The translations under genes were made by a program, and so were the position numbers. From positions 62,001-126,000 of the forward strand of contig JAJYJI010000001.1 of the NCBI GenBank assembly GCA_021789605.1: DNA of 64,000 nucleotides, given 5' to 3'. The DNA is from a bacterium. Its GTDB lineage: Bacteria; SZUA-79; Acidulodesulfobacterales; Acidulodesulfobacteraceae. The notes under the pieces are model-generated. The model did no database searches. It was not told the origin of the DNA and saw only the letters and a program-made list of their open reading frames with translations. Positions 9,082 through 17,724 of the stretch are shown one piece after another. Positions within the stretch are counted from its first letter, which is position 1, and every line of letters begins with the position of its first letter.

Positions 9082-9894
9082 TTAAAGATATACTTCGCCG
9101 AAAACAATCGTTTCCAATTCGTTTTCGCCCGTTTTTAAAAGAAGGGCGCCTTTAGAATCTATTCCGACTACCTGACCCGCGACCCTTCTGTCCTTTATAT
9201 TTATTTCTATCGTTTTGCCCATCATGCCAAAGTATTTCTGGTAGTAGCCAAGAACCGAAGATAAGCCCGTCGATAAAAACATTTCGTAATATTTGTCGAA
9301 TTTATTTAGAATAGACGCGATAAGTTTGTTTCTGTCAAGGAAGCGTTCCGACCCGTTTGTTTTTTTAGATTCTATCAAAAGCGACGTCGCGATATCTTTT
9401 ATTCCCGCATCCATATCTTCTTCCAATATATTGACGTTCATTCCTATTCCAACGACTATATAGTCTATCGTCATATTCTGCGTGCCCATTTCGGTCAATA
9501 TTCCTGATACTTTTTTGTTTCCGATAAGAATGTCGTTTGGCCATTTTATCTGGGGTTCTAGGGAAGCAACCTCGGCTATCGCGTCGGCGGCCGAAACGGC
9601 GGCGATTATGGTCATTCCCTGAGCCGTCTCCGGATTAAATTTAGGCTTCAGAATTATAGACATATATATGTTGCGCCCGCAGGGCGACGTCCATATCTTG
9701 CCGTTTCTTCCCCTTCCTTTTTCCTGGCAGTCCGCTATAACCGCGCTTCCGCTTTTTGCATTTTTTGACGCCAGGTCTCTGGCAAGCGTATTTGTAGAAT
9801 CTACTTTTTCTTCATAATATAAGTTTTTTCCTATAAACGAACCTTTAAGATTTTTCTTGATTTCAAAAATATCTATATAGTTGATTTCTTCCAT
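9082..9894 (-). CDS. birA: Biotin--[acetyl-CoA-carboxylase] ligase (no HTH domain)
   Basis: Activates biotin with ATP and attaches it to the biotin carboxyl carrier protein. The 270-residue product contains the catalytic domain, with GRGRNGKIWTSP (the adenylate-binding GRGRxG loop) near residues 76-87 and KWPNDILIGNKKVSGIL near 120-136, and the C-terminal SH3-like domain (GKTIEINIKDRRVAGQVVG). The N-terminal winged-helix DNA-binding domain of E. coli BirA is absent, so it is a group I ligase and not expected to be the classical biotin repressor. It is transcribed with coaX. Confidence 0.94.
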   Translation of the reverse strand: MEEINYIDIFEIKKNLKGSFIGKNLYYEEKVDSTNTLARDLASKNAKSGSAVIADCQEKGRGRNGKIWTSPCGRNIYMSIILKPKFNPETAQGMTIIAAVSAADAIAEVASLEPQIKWPNDILIGNKKVSGILTEMGTQNMTIDYIVVGIGMNVNILEEDMDAGIKDIATSLLIESKKTNGSERFLDRNKLIASILNKFDKYYEMFLSTGLSSVLGYYQKYFGMMGKTIEINIKDRRVAGQVVGIDSKGALLLKTGENELETIVFGEVYL

Positions 9895-10214
9895 TTTGCT
9901 GCCCCTTTAAATTTTTTATTTAAATTTATTTTATATTATATTAGGAATATATTATTATTTTATATCATTTCTATAAAAAATTTAAGCTAAATTTAACGCT
10001 TAAATTCCCGTAGGCAATTTTTATATACGGATTGCCTGAACCGTTTAATATCGTCGTAGAAATTTATCAAACATATTCCGAATCCGTATTTTGGGTAAAA
10101 ACATACAGTTCCAACATTCCGCTCATAACGCGGCTGTTTGACTAAAGCCGGTCGGCGGGAAAGGCGGGGGGGGGGTACATAGTCCGGCGCGGGTGCCCGC
10201 GCGCGCGTTTTAGT
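9895..10214. other. Noncoding gap with a G10 tract and GC-rich hairpin
   Basis: This 320-base stretch lies between birA and nadC, both minus strand. I see no open frame of note. The birA-proximal half is very AT-rich and may hold its promoter. At 10166-10175 there is an uninterrupted run of ten G, and at 10187-10202 a GC-only stem (GCGCGGG with CCCGCGC) followed by alternating CG. The hairpin lies just past the nadC stop but lacks a T run on the minus strand, so it is not a standard intrinsic terminator. Confidence 0.6.
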
Positions 10215-11066
10215 CTAGATGATTAAATTTAACGAAAAATCGGCAGGTTTTACGGAATTTGTCAGACAGCCCATAGATATATAATTTACGCCGGTTTCTT
10301 CGGCTATTTTTCTCAGATTTTCCATGTTTATATTGCCCGACGCCTCCGTCAGGGCTTTTTTGCCTATAATGCCTACGGCTTTTTTCATCGTCTTCGAATC
10401 CATATTGTCGAGCATAATAATATCGGCTTTTGCTTCGAGCGCTTCACGGACTTCGTTTAAATCGGCGGTTTCTATTTCTATTTTAAAATTTAAACCGGAA
10501 TAATATTTTTTTACCGCTTCCACGGCTTTTTTTATCCCGCCGGCAAGTTTAATATGATTGTCTTTTATGAGGATTCCGGAAGACAGGTCGAATCTGTGGT
10601 TTTCTCCTCCGCCTGTTTTGACGGCGTATTTTTGAAGCATTCTTAATCCGGGGATAGTTTTTCTCGTGTCTAAAATTTTCGTTTCTAAGCCTTTCAAGGC
10701 GTTGGAAGCGGCGTTGGACAGCGTTGCGATGCCGGATAAATGCTGGAGAAAGTTAAGGGCCGTTCTTTCGGCGTAAAGAATAGAGCTCGCTTTTGCTTCG
10801 AGCGATATTATCTGTTGCGATTTATCGGCAATACAGCCTTCGGGAACCGAAAAATTTATTTTATAATCGCCGCCTGCCGCCGCATCGAACACCATCGAAA
10901 ATACTTGAAGTCCGCATACGACCGCCTGTTCTTTCGCAGTGACCGCGCATCCGATAACGGGGTCGTTATTTAGCGCTACGGCGTCCGTCGTAATATCCCC
11001 CCCCTTTATGTCCTCGTTCAGAGCCGCATATATAAGCGGTTTTATCTGAGATTCAAAAATGCGCAT
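10215..11066 (-). CDS. nadC: Nicotinate-nucleotide pyrophosphorylase (quinolinate phosphoribosyltransferase)
   Basis: Converts quinolinate and PRPP to nicotinate mononucleotide in de novo NAD synthesis. The 283-residue protein has an N-terminal ALNEDIKGGDITTDA segment, ERTALNFLQHLSGIAT (about 101-116), the substrate-binding DTRKTIPGLR (about 131-140), GGGENHRFDLS and LIKDNHI, and the terminal SMGCLTNSVKPADFSL that closes the barrel: all expected of NadC. It lies 29 bases after the receiver-domain gene on the same strand, so these may be co-transcribed. I see no nadA or nadB in the window. Confidence 0.96.
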   Translation of the reverse strand: MRIFESQIKPLIYAALNEDIKGGDITTDAVALNNDPVIGCAVTAKEQAVVCGLQVFSMVFDAAAGGDYKINFSVPEGCIADKSQQIISLEAKASSILYAERTALNFLQHLSGIATLSNAASNALKGLETKILDTRKTIPGLRMLQKYAVKTGGGENHRFDLSSGILIKDNHIKLAGGIKKAVEAVKKYYSGLNFKIEIETADLNEVREALEAKADIIMLDNMDSKTMKKAVGIIGKKALTEASGNINMENLRKIAEETGVNYISMGCLTNSVKPADFSLNLII

Positions 11067-11095
11067 ATATTATATTATAGATTATAACCGGCCGT

Positions 11096-12289
11096 TTATT
11101 GCATCTTGATTTTTTCTATTTCTTCTTTTACGAGCCTTTCTATGATTTCCGGCATTAACTGTTTTATGTTTTCGATTATCAGCGGTTTAATCTCCTCTAA
11201 AGTTTTTTCTATCGAGTTTTTTAAATAATCGTCAAATTTAACGAGATTGCCTTCGTCTAAAATTTTCAAATTTTTTTCCTCCTTACTGTTCGAATTTTTA
11301 AAAATATCATCGGGGAGATATTCCGGCAAATGCGAAGAGGCCGCAGTTCCGTCCAGTTCTATGGTTTTAGGGGCATCGACAGTTTTAAGGGATAAATCTT
11401 CCGCGGCGGTTCCCCCGGTTTCTTCCGCGGCGGTTACCCCGGTTTCTTCCGCGGCGGTTACCCCGGTTTCTTCCGTTACGCCGCCCGCTTCCGCAGTTTT
11501 TGCGTCTTCCGTGTCTTCGGGATATTCCGTTTCGTTAAGGTCCTGAAATTCTTTAAATATCGCATCGTCTTTAAAAAGATTTTCGAAAGCGCGGTTTATT
11601 TCCGGCGATTCAGAACGGTTTTCTTCGGCATATACGGCGTTGGAAGGCACTTCCACGACGGATGCGGATTCCTCGTAAATAGACGACATGGAAGGCGCCG
11701 GCGGATTTCCCGATATTTTCGGCATCGCAGCGTTTCCGGATTGCTCCGCCTGTTCGGGGGCTTCCGGCGTTTCAGCCGGCTCCTGCGCGTCCTGCGCTTT
11801 AGAACCGCCTGAGGAAGAATCGGTTGCGGCGGCAACCGCAGGTTTTTCGGATTCGAACAACGAAATATCGTATATTTTTTCTTCTTCGCGATTATTTTCT
11901 ATGCCTGACACGCCGGTTGCTTCCAGAACTTTTTTTATTTTCGAAATAAAGGATTCTTTGCCGAACGGCCTGTAAATAAAGCCGTCGGCGTTCAGCTTTA
12001 TCAGGGTGTCTTTTTCGTTATCCGATAAATCCGAAGGAACGAGCAGGATAAGGGGAATGCCGGAAAAACTGGCGCTGGTTTTGATGCCGGTAATGCTCTT
12101 TTTTAATTCGGTGTCGATTGTGTTGTAGCTTAATACTATTATGTCGGGAAAAAAGTTTTTTACGGCCTTGTGAAGTAAAGACGGTTCGTTTATGAGGTTT
12201 ACGTTGAAATCTGGATTATCGTGAAACATCATGGAAACGGCTCTTCGCATCGATTCGCTTTCGTCGATAAAAATTAAATTATATGCCAT
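11096..12289 (-). CDS. Degenerate receiver-domain protein with acidic linker and PopZ-like C-terminal tail
   Basis: The 397-residue protein opens with a response-regulator receiver fold (about 1-122: LIFIDESESMRRAV, then PDIIVLSYNTID, then LNADGFIYRPF). The position of the phospho-acceptor Asp reads Ser (VLS) and the conserved Lys of the KPF motif is Arg, so it is a pseudo-receiver. A long low-complexity acidic, Ala/Pro/Glu-rich linker follows (about 135-330), including three copies of an 8-residue unit. The last ~60 residues are helical and end EIIERLVKEEIEKIKMQ, resembling the terminal motif of PopZ/DUF2497 polar organisers and tails seen in some delta-proteobacterial response regulators. 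A scaffold role is inference. GGAGG precedes the start. No known name. Confidence 0.7.
   Translation of the reverse strand: MAYNLIFIDESESMRRAVSMMFHDNPDFNVNLINEPSLLHKAVKNFFPDIIVLSYNTIDTELKKSITGIKTSASFSGIPLILLVPSDLSDNEKDTLIKLNADGFIYRPFGKESFISKIKKVLEATGVSGIENNREEEKIYDISLFESEKPAVAAATDSSSGGSKAQDAQEPAETPEAPEQAEQSGNAAMPKISGNPPAPSMSSIYEESASVVEVPSNAVYAEENRSESPEINRAFENLFKDDAIFKEFQDLNETEYPEDTEDAKTAEAGGVTEETGVTAAEETGVTAAEETGGTAAEDLSLKTVDAPKTIELDGTAASSHLPEYLPDDIFKNSNSKEEKNLKILDEGNLVKFDDYLKNSIEKTLEEIKPLIIENIKQLMPEIIERLVKEEIEKIKMQ
11401..11472 (-). repeat. Three perfect-to-near-perfect 24-bp tandem repeats inside the receiver-protein gene
   Basis: Three 24-bp units (11401-11424, 11425-11448, 11449-11472) encode the 8-residue unit EETGVTAA in the acidic linker. 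Units two and three are identical; the first differs at one base, changing Val to Gly. Because 24 is a multiple of three, unit gain or loss changes linker length without frameshift. Confidence 0.95.
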
Positions 12290-12445
12290 AATAAACCGCC
12301 TCCAATGCTTTTAAACATTTATAATTTTTGTTATACTGTATTATACCGCTTAAGCATAATTGTTTTAATTTTAATATTATTAAACGGCATAGTCAACAAT
12401 TTAAAGAAAATTTAAAAAAAATATTTCATAAAAAACAGGACGTTC

Positions 12446-13534
12446 ATGTCAACCATAGATAAATATATATTTAAGCAGATGATTTTTCCGTTTCTTTTCG
12501 GACTTTCCATATTTACCTTCAGCATAACCATAAACCGCATTCTTCTTTTGACCCAAATGGTTCTTAACAAGGGCATAAGCATTTCGGCCGTATTAAAACT
12601 CGCAAGCCTGACCATACCGGATTTTATGATAATAACCCTGCCGGTATCTTTTTTGCTGGCGCTGCTGACCGTTTTCGGAAAAATGACTCAGGACAACGAA
12701 ATTATGGCGTTAAGGGCTTCGGGCATAAGCATATTTAAACTTACGAAGCCTGCAATCATTTTTGCGATAATCCCTTTTTCCTTTTCCATCCTTTTCTCGT
12801 TTTACATGGCGCCGCGGTTTAATTTCTTTTTCAGGGTTCTTGCCGTAAAAGAAGTTAAAAAAGCGGCTCTTTCGGCATTAAAAAAAAATTCTTTCACGAA
12901 CAGATTCGGAAACCTGAAAATTTTCGTCAAGGACGTGGATACCGGCAAATCCACCCTTAAAGGCATATTTATATTGAATAAAGTGCGCAACAAACCGGAA
13001 ACGCTTATCGCAAAAAGCGGCAATATTAAATACGACAGAAAGCTTAACACGCTTTCGTTTTATTTAAAAGACGGAACTATTCAAAACCAGGAGCCGGATG
13101 CCAAAGAATTCTGGCTTCTGCATTTTAATACCTATAAAATCAATGTTAAATTAAAAGGATTGTCTTTTCCGGGTAAAAACAGCTCGGTGCATTTTTTGAC
13201 TTTTTCGGAACTTGCGAAAAGATATCTTACCGAACACAGCCGTAAATTAAAAAACGTTTATCTCGCATATCTTTACAAAAAAATAGCCATTCCCGCCGCC
13301 GCGGTTCTGTTTATATTTATAGGCATACCGCTTGGAATGTTTCTTGAAAAAAGAAGTTTGTTCCTTGCTATATCCTATACCATAATGATCGTCGCTATCT
13401 ACTATATATTGTTTACGGCGGGATTTTATTTGGCGCTTAGAAACCAATTAAATCCTTTAATAGGCGTATGGGGGGCGGATTTATTTCTGACGGCCGGCGG
13501 TTCGGCGCTTTATTTTAAAGCTTTTTTAAAGTAA
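12446..13534 (+). CDS. lptF: LPS export permease LptF
   Basis: Inner-membrane half-permease of the LptB2FG complex that extracts lipopolysaccharide from the membrane. The 362-residue YjgP/YjgQ-family protein has helices in the N-terminal ~120 residues, a central periplasmic beta-jelly-roll region (about 130-260), and three C-terminal helices (about 278-360). The early IDKYIFKQMIFPFLFG and the ALRASGISIFKL coupling segment are typical. It is followed by its paralogue 47 bases later. I assign the first copy as LptF from gene order; separating F from G on sequence alone is less sure. Confidence 0.9.
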   Translation: MSTIDKYIFKQMIFPFLFGLSIFTFSITINRILLLTQMVLNKGISISAVLKLASLTIPDFMIITLPVSFLLALLTVFGKMTQDNEIMALRASGISIFKLTKPAIIFAIIPFSFSILFSFYMAPRFNFFFRVLAVKEVKKAALSALKKNSFTNRFGNLKIFVKDVDTGKSTLKGIFILNKVRNKPETLIAKSGNIKYDRKLNTLSFYLKDGTIQNQEPDAKEFWLLHFNTYKINVKLKGLSFPGKNSSVHFLTFSELAKRYLTEHSRKLKNVYLAYLYKKIAIPAAAVLFIFIGIPLGMFLEKRSLFLAISYTIMIVAIYYILFTAGFYLALRNQLNPLIGVWGADLFLTAGGSALYFKAFLK

Positions 13535-13581
13535 GGCGGACGGCGTCGGAACGGCAACTTTAAAAATATAAATCAATATTT

Positions 13582-14685
13582 ATGAAAATAAAAATATTAC
13601 AAAAGTATCTTATAGCCGAATTTCTAAAATATTTTGCCGTCGCGCTTTTAAGCCTGACGGCTTTTTATATAATCGTAGATTTTATTTCAAATATAGGCGC
13701 TTTTACTAAACATTCGCCGGAGTTTAAATACGTGATTCTTTATTTTATTTACAAACTGCCGGAGATAATATACAGGATGCTTCCCTTATCCGTTCTTTTA
13801 GCGACCCTGCTTTCAATTTCGTTTTTTAATAAAAATAACGAAATAACAGCCGCAAAATCTTCCGGATTAAGCATGTTCAGATTTTTCGCGCCTTTAATCG
13901 CGCTAGGACTTGCGCTATCTGTTTTTGCTTTTTTGCTTTCCAATTTTATTGCCGTAAAATCCAACGTATTGAGAAGAGTCGTCATGCGGAGGCACATAAA
14001 TAAAGATAAATCTTATAATGCCGGTTCCGTTTACAAATACAGGACCAGAAATATTTTCATCCATTACAAACGCTGCATTATAACGGCGAAGGTCATGGAG
14101 GCGCGGTCTAAAATGATAAAAGGCGTTAACGTATATGTATTCGACGACAAATTTGCGCTGATAAAAAGATATATAGCAAAAACCGGTTATTTCGACGAAA
14201 ATGGGCTGAAACTTGCTTACGGTCAGGAAGACAAATTTAATTTTGAAACCGCCCCCGGATTTTCCCAGAAATCGTTTAAAGCAATCGTAATACCGATATA
14301 TTTAAACTTAAATTTTTTCAGGTCTTATACGTTGAAGCCGGAATTCTTATCCATAATAAACCTTTCCGACATGATAGCGGTCGCAAAAAAATCTGAGTCC
14401 GGTTTAAGTTACGTCTTAACCAGCTATTATTCCAAAATATCTTATCCGGTTATCAATTTAATTCTAATACTTTTAGGAATTTCGATGGGGCTTTTACTGG
14501 GCAAAAAGGGCAATTCCCCCGTTTCCGTCGGCATAAGCCTTTTATCTGCTTTTGTCTGGTGGATTATAAATTCCATTGCGCTGTCGCTTGGAGAAACCGC
14601 CCAGCTTAATCCTTTTTTGTCGGCGTTTATGGCGGATATTATATTTTTGTCGTTTGCCTTATATCTTATAACCGATATAGATTGA
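13582..14685 (+). CDS. lptG: LPS export permease LptG
   Basis: Second half-permease of the LptB2FG lipopolysaccharide extractor. The 367-residue protein has the same layout as the preceding gene: four N-terminal-half helices, a periplasmic jelly roll and C-terminal helices ending with an LNPFLSAFMADIIF segment typical of LptG (an N-P pair followed by an aromatic/acidic helix). The coupling-helix region AKSSGLSMFRF corresponds to the LptB-contact motif. The two genes form an operon separate from lptCAB at the start of the window. Confidence 0.9.
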   Translation: MKIKILQKYLIAEFLKYFAVALLSLTAFYIIVDFISNIGAFTKHSPEFKYVILYFIYKLPEIIYRMLPLSVLLATLLSISFFNKNNEITAAKSSGLSMFRFFAPLIALGLALSVFAFLLSNFIAVKSNVLRRVVMRRHINKDKSYNAGSVYKYRTRNIFIHYKRCIITAKVMEARSKMIKGVNVYVFDDKFALIKRYIAKTGYFDENGLKLAYGQEDKFNFETAPGFSQKSFKAIVIPIYLNLNFFRSYTLKPEFLSIINLSDMIAVAKKSESGLSYVLTSYYSKISYPVINLILILLGISMGLLLGKKGNSPVSVGISLLSAFVWWIINSIALSLGETAQLNPFLSAFMADIIFLSFALYLITDID

Positions 14686-14700
14686 TTTTACCCAAAATCG

Positions 14701-15471
14701 CTATATTTCTATGCTTAATCCGTCGTATGCCGGGTAAAAATTGCCCTCCGCGCAGAGATTATTAATTTCTTCGTAATCTATATCGTGCCCCATATGGGTA
14801 AAATATGTCGCCGAAGGATTTATCCTTTCCGAAAACCCCACCGCTTCTTCGATGCTTAAATGGGTAGGATGAGGTTTATACCTGAGGGCGTCGAGCATTA
14901 ATATTTTTAAATCTTTCAATAAGCCGAACGACTGCTCGGGAATTTTAGAAACGTCGGTAATATACGCAAAATCGTTTATCCTGTAGCCGTATATCAAATT
15001 TACTCCATGGTATACAGGAACGGGGGTTACTTTTACCCCTGGTTTTATTTCGACGGCGCCGTTTATAATATGCGGGTCTAGATACGGCTTGCTGGACTGC
15101 GATTTTTCTTTGAATATGTAGTCGAATTTGCTTCTGATAAAACTTATGGAAGCGCCGGAAGCGTAAACCGGTATAAATTTATTTTCTCCCTTTTTTAAAT
15201 AATTAAACATTCTAAGGTCGTCTATGCCGAAGACGTGGTCGGCATGCGTATGGGTGTATAGTACGGCATCGATATTTTTAACGCCTAATTTTAACGCCTG
15301 AGTTCTTAAATCGGGAGAAGTATCTATTAAAATGTCGAAGTTATTTTCGGTCACCAATACGGAAGGCCTGAGCCTTTTATTTTTGGGATTTTCAGATGCG
15401 CAGACTTTGCAGCCGCATCCTATTAACGGTACGCCCGTTGAAGTTCCGCAGCCGAGCACCAATACTTTCAT
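14701..15471 (-). CDS. MBL-fold metallohydrolase (PhnP-like)
   Basis: Metallo-beta-lactamase-fold hydrolase of 256 residues. The metal motif THTHADHVFGID (HxHxDH) lies near residues 73-84, with further ligands likely in YHGVN, ITDVS and FTHMGHD. An N-terminal GCGTSTGVPLIGCGCKVC segment carries clustered cysteines and matches the PhnP-like subgroup (cyclic phosphate phosphodiesterase in phosphonate breakdown). No phn genes are nearby, so a substrate such as a cyclic nucleotide phosphate is only inference. It is convergent with lptG, 15 bases apart. Confidence 0.85.
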   Translation of the reverse strand: MKVLVLGCGTSTGVPLIGCGCKVCASENPKNKRLRPSVLVTENNFDILIDTSPDLRTQALKLGVKNIDAVLYTHTHADHVFGIDDLRMFNYLKKGENKFIPVYASGASISFIRSKFDYIFKEKSQSSKPYLDPHIINGAVEIKPGVKVTPVPVYHGVNLIYGYRINDFAYITDVSKIPEQSFGLLKDLKILMLDALRYKPHPTHLSIEEAVGFSERINPSATYFTHMGHDIDYEEINNLCAEGNFYPAYDGLSIEI

Positions 15472-15740
15472 ATATTTTTATGATACAATAAACAGGTATT
15501 AAAGTAAATATTTATGATAAGATTTATATAATATTTATCGATAATATTGCTAACTTTTGTTTCGGCGCAAGTATAAAATGCAAAACGCGTCGGAAAAATA
15601 GCGATAAAAACCGGCAGAGATAAATTTCCGGCTTTTATCGTAAATTTAATAAGCGGAAGCGGCACGTAAAATGTTTAAAATCCGTAAAATAATAAATAAA
15701 TCCGGCGATATGGATAATAACGATAAAATATGAACGGAAT

Positions 15741-17654
15741 ATGAATAAAAAAGACCCAGAAAAAGTTAAAATCAAAAGGGAATTTATCTTTGCGGCGATA
15801 GTATTTTTTCTTGTCGTGTTTTCTACGTTCGAAGAAACCAGGATGATTTCTTTCTCTAACGTTTCCGTTACGTCCAAGATTATAGTTTACGCGTATATAA
15901 ATATCACCGTGGTATTATTTCTGCTTATGTCGTTTCTCGTCTTAAGAAACGTCGTAAAGCTGGTCATAGAACGCAAAAAGGGAGTGATAGGCGCAAAACT
16001 CAGGACGAAACTCGTAGGATTGTTCGTGATAGTCAGCATAGTCCCGTCTATTTTTATGTTTGTAGTTATGATTGCTGCCGGTTTTGCGGCAAATATTATA
16101 AATAAATGGTATTCGCCGAGATTTGAAAAAGCCATGGATTATGCGGCGGATATAGCCCGCGGTTCCGGTTTGGCGAGGAGCGGGGATATTAACCGCAAGA
16201 TAGAATGGCTGGCTCATTTTTATAAAGATTATTCGCAGATAAGGTTTATAAAAAATCCGGTGGAAACGACCTATTTTATTTTTTTTTCGATATTTACGCT
16301 CATTATTCTTTTTATATCTTCATGGGTAGGTTTTTATCTTTCTAAAAAACTGACTAAGCCCATTATAGACCTTGTGGAAGGGACAAAAAAAGTGGCGGCG
16401 GGAAATTTGGACGTAAACGTTCCGAAAGGCGAAGGCGACGAGATAGGAATGCTTATAAATTCATTCAACGTTATGGCTTCCGACCTGAAGAAAAACAAGG
16501 AAGAGATAGAAAGGGCGAATGCCGGTTTAAAAAAAGTCAACGAGGAAATCGACAGAAGAAGAAGATATATGGAGATAATCCTGAAAAATATCCACGCCGG
16601 AGTCATAGGAATAGACTCGGGCGGAAAAATAAGGAGTTTTAACAACGCCGCAGAAGATATGTTCGGAATCGCTTATAAAGACGCGGCGGGCAAAAACTAT
16701 AAAGACGTTTTCGGCAGGGCGATGTTTTCCGATATAAGAAGCGCCATTAAAGATTTAACCAAAGAAGGCAAAGAAACTTTGACCAAAGAAATAAAATTGA
16801 ATATAGGCGGCAATCTGAAGGTCTATATAGTTAATCTTACGGTACTAAAAGACGAATCGGATAATTACATAGGTTTCATAATCGTCTTAAACGACACGAC
16901 GGATATGATAAAAGCCCAGAGGGTCGCGGCATGGGAGGAAGTGGCGAAGCGGATGTCTCACGAAATAAAGAATCCTTTGACGCCCATAAGGCTTTCCGCA
17001 GAAAGGCTCAAAAAGAGATACGGAAACAAACTTAATTGCGACGACGCGATTTTCAATGATTCCATAGATACGATAATTAAAGAGGTGGACGATTTAAAAA
17101 ATCTCGTGGACGAATTTTCCGTTTACGCGAGGCTTCCCAAGGCAAATTTTGAATTAACCGATTTGAACGGCTTAATAGAAGAGGTGGTTTCCCTTTATAG
17201 AAATGCGCACAGGAACATAGAATTTTCCGTTAAGCTTCCAGAATTCCTGCCGGAGGCTTATATAGACAAGAGACAGATGAAAAGAGCGTTTATGAATATT
17301 ATCGACAATGCCGTTTTCAGCGCATCCTTAAAGTCTATGGATAAAGCGGGAAGCAAAGGCGAAATTAATATAACCGCGGATGCGATAAAAAACGGCGGCG
17401 ATATTAGCCGGAATATCATAAGGATAGTTTTTTCCGATAACGGGGCGGGCATAAGCGAAGAAGCCATGCAGAACATGTTCGAACCCTACTTTTCTACCAA
17501 ACAGGGGGGAACGGGCCTTGGGCTTGCCATAACCAAAAATATAATAATGGAAAATAACGCCTCTATTACGGCCGAAAATAACGAACGGGGCGGAGCGGAT
17601 TTTATAATAGAATTAAAAACCGGAAAAAGAGCAGAAAAAATGCTTTTCCTATAA
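15741..17654 (+). CDS. ntrY: NtrY-like membrane sensor histidine kinase
   Basis: Membrane sensor kinase of 637 residues that should phosphorylate the response regulator encoded 70 bases downstream. It has about four membrane helices (near 14-30, 47-71, 87-115 and 178-202), a HAMP domain (~203-255), a PAS domain (~275-385, starting IIGIDSGGKI-like), and a kinase core: H-box MSHEIKNPLTPIRLSAERL, N-box MNIIDNAVFSA, G1 DNGAGIS, F-box FEPYFSTK and G2 GGTGLGLAI. The three to four helix N terminus with HAMP and PAS is the NtrY arrangement, and the pairing with an NtrX-like sigma-54 activator supports it. The true signal (nitrogen, redox or envelope) is not shown by the sequence. Confidence 0.85.
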   Translation: MNKKDPEKVKIKREFIFAAIVFFLVVFSTFEETRMISFSNVSVTSKIIVYAYINITVVLFLLMSFLVLRNVVKLVIERKKGVIGAKLRTKLVGLFVIVSIVPSIFMFVVMIAAGFAANIINKWYSPRFEKAMDYAADIARGSGLARSGDINRKIEWLAHFYKDYSQIRFIKNPVETTYFIFFSIFTLIILFISSWVGFYLSKKLTKPIIDLVEGTKKVAAGNLDVNVPKGEGDEIGMLINSFNVMASDLKKNKEEIERANAGLKKVNEEIDRRRRYMEIILKNIHAGVIGIDSGGKIRSFNNAAEDMFGIAYKDAAGKNYKDVFGRAMFSDIRSAIKDLTKEGKETLTKEIKLNIGGNLKVYIVNLTVLKDESDNYIGFIIVLNDTTDMIKAQRVAAWEEVAKRMSHEIKNPLTPIRLSAERLKKRYGNKLNCDDAIFNDSIDTIIKEVDDLKNLVDEFSVYARLPKANFELTDLNGLIEEVVSLYRNAHRNIEFSVKLPEFLPEAYIDKRQMKRAFMNIIDNAVFSASLKSMDKAGSKGEINITADAIKNGGDISRNIIRIVFSDNGAGISEEAMQNMFEPYFSTKQGGTGLGLAITKNIIMENNASITAENNERGGADFIIELKTGKRAEKMLFL

Positions 17655-17724
17655 AATTCGCCTGATAGGATAAAGTTAAAAATAAAACAAAAGCAAAAAA
17701 ACGGGAAAAAGGGGCAAAACATCC

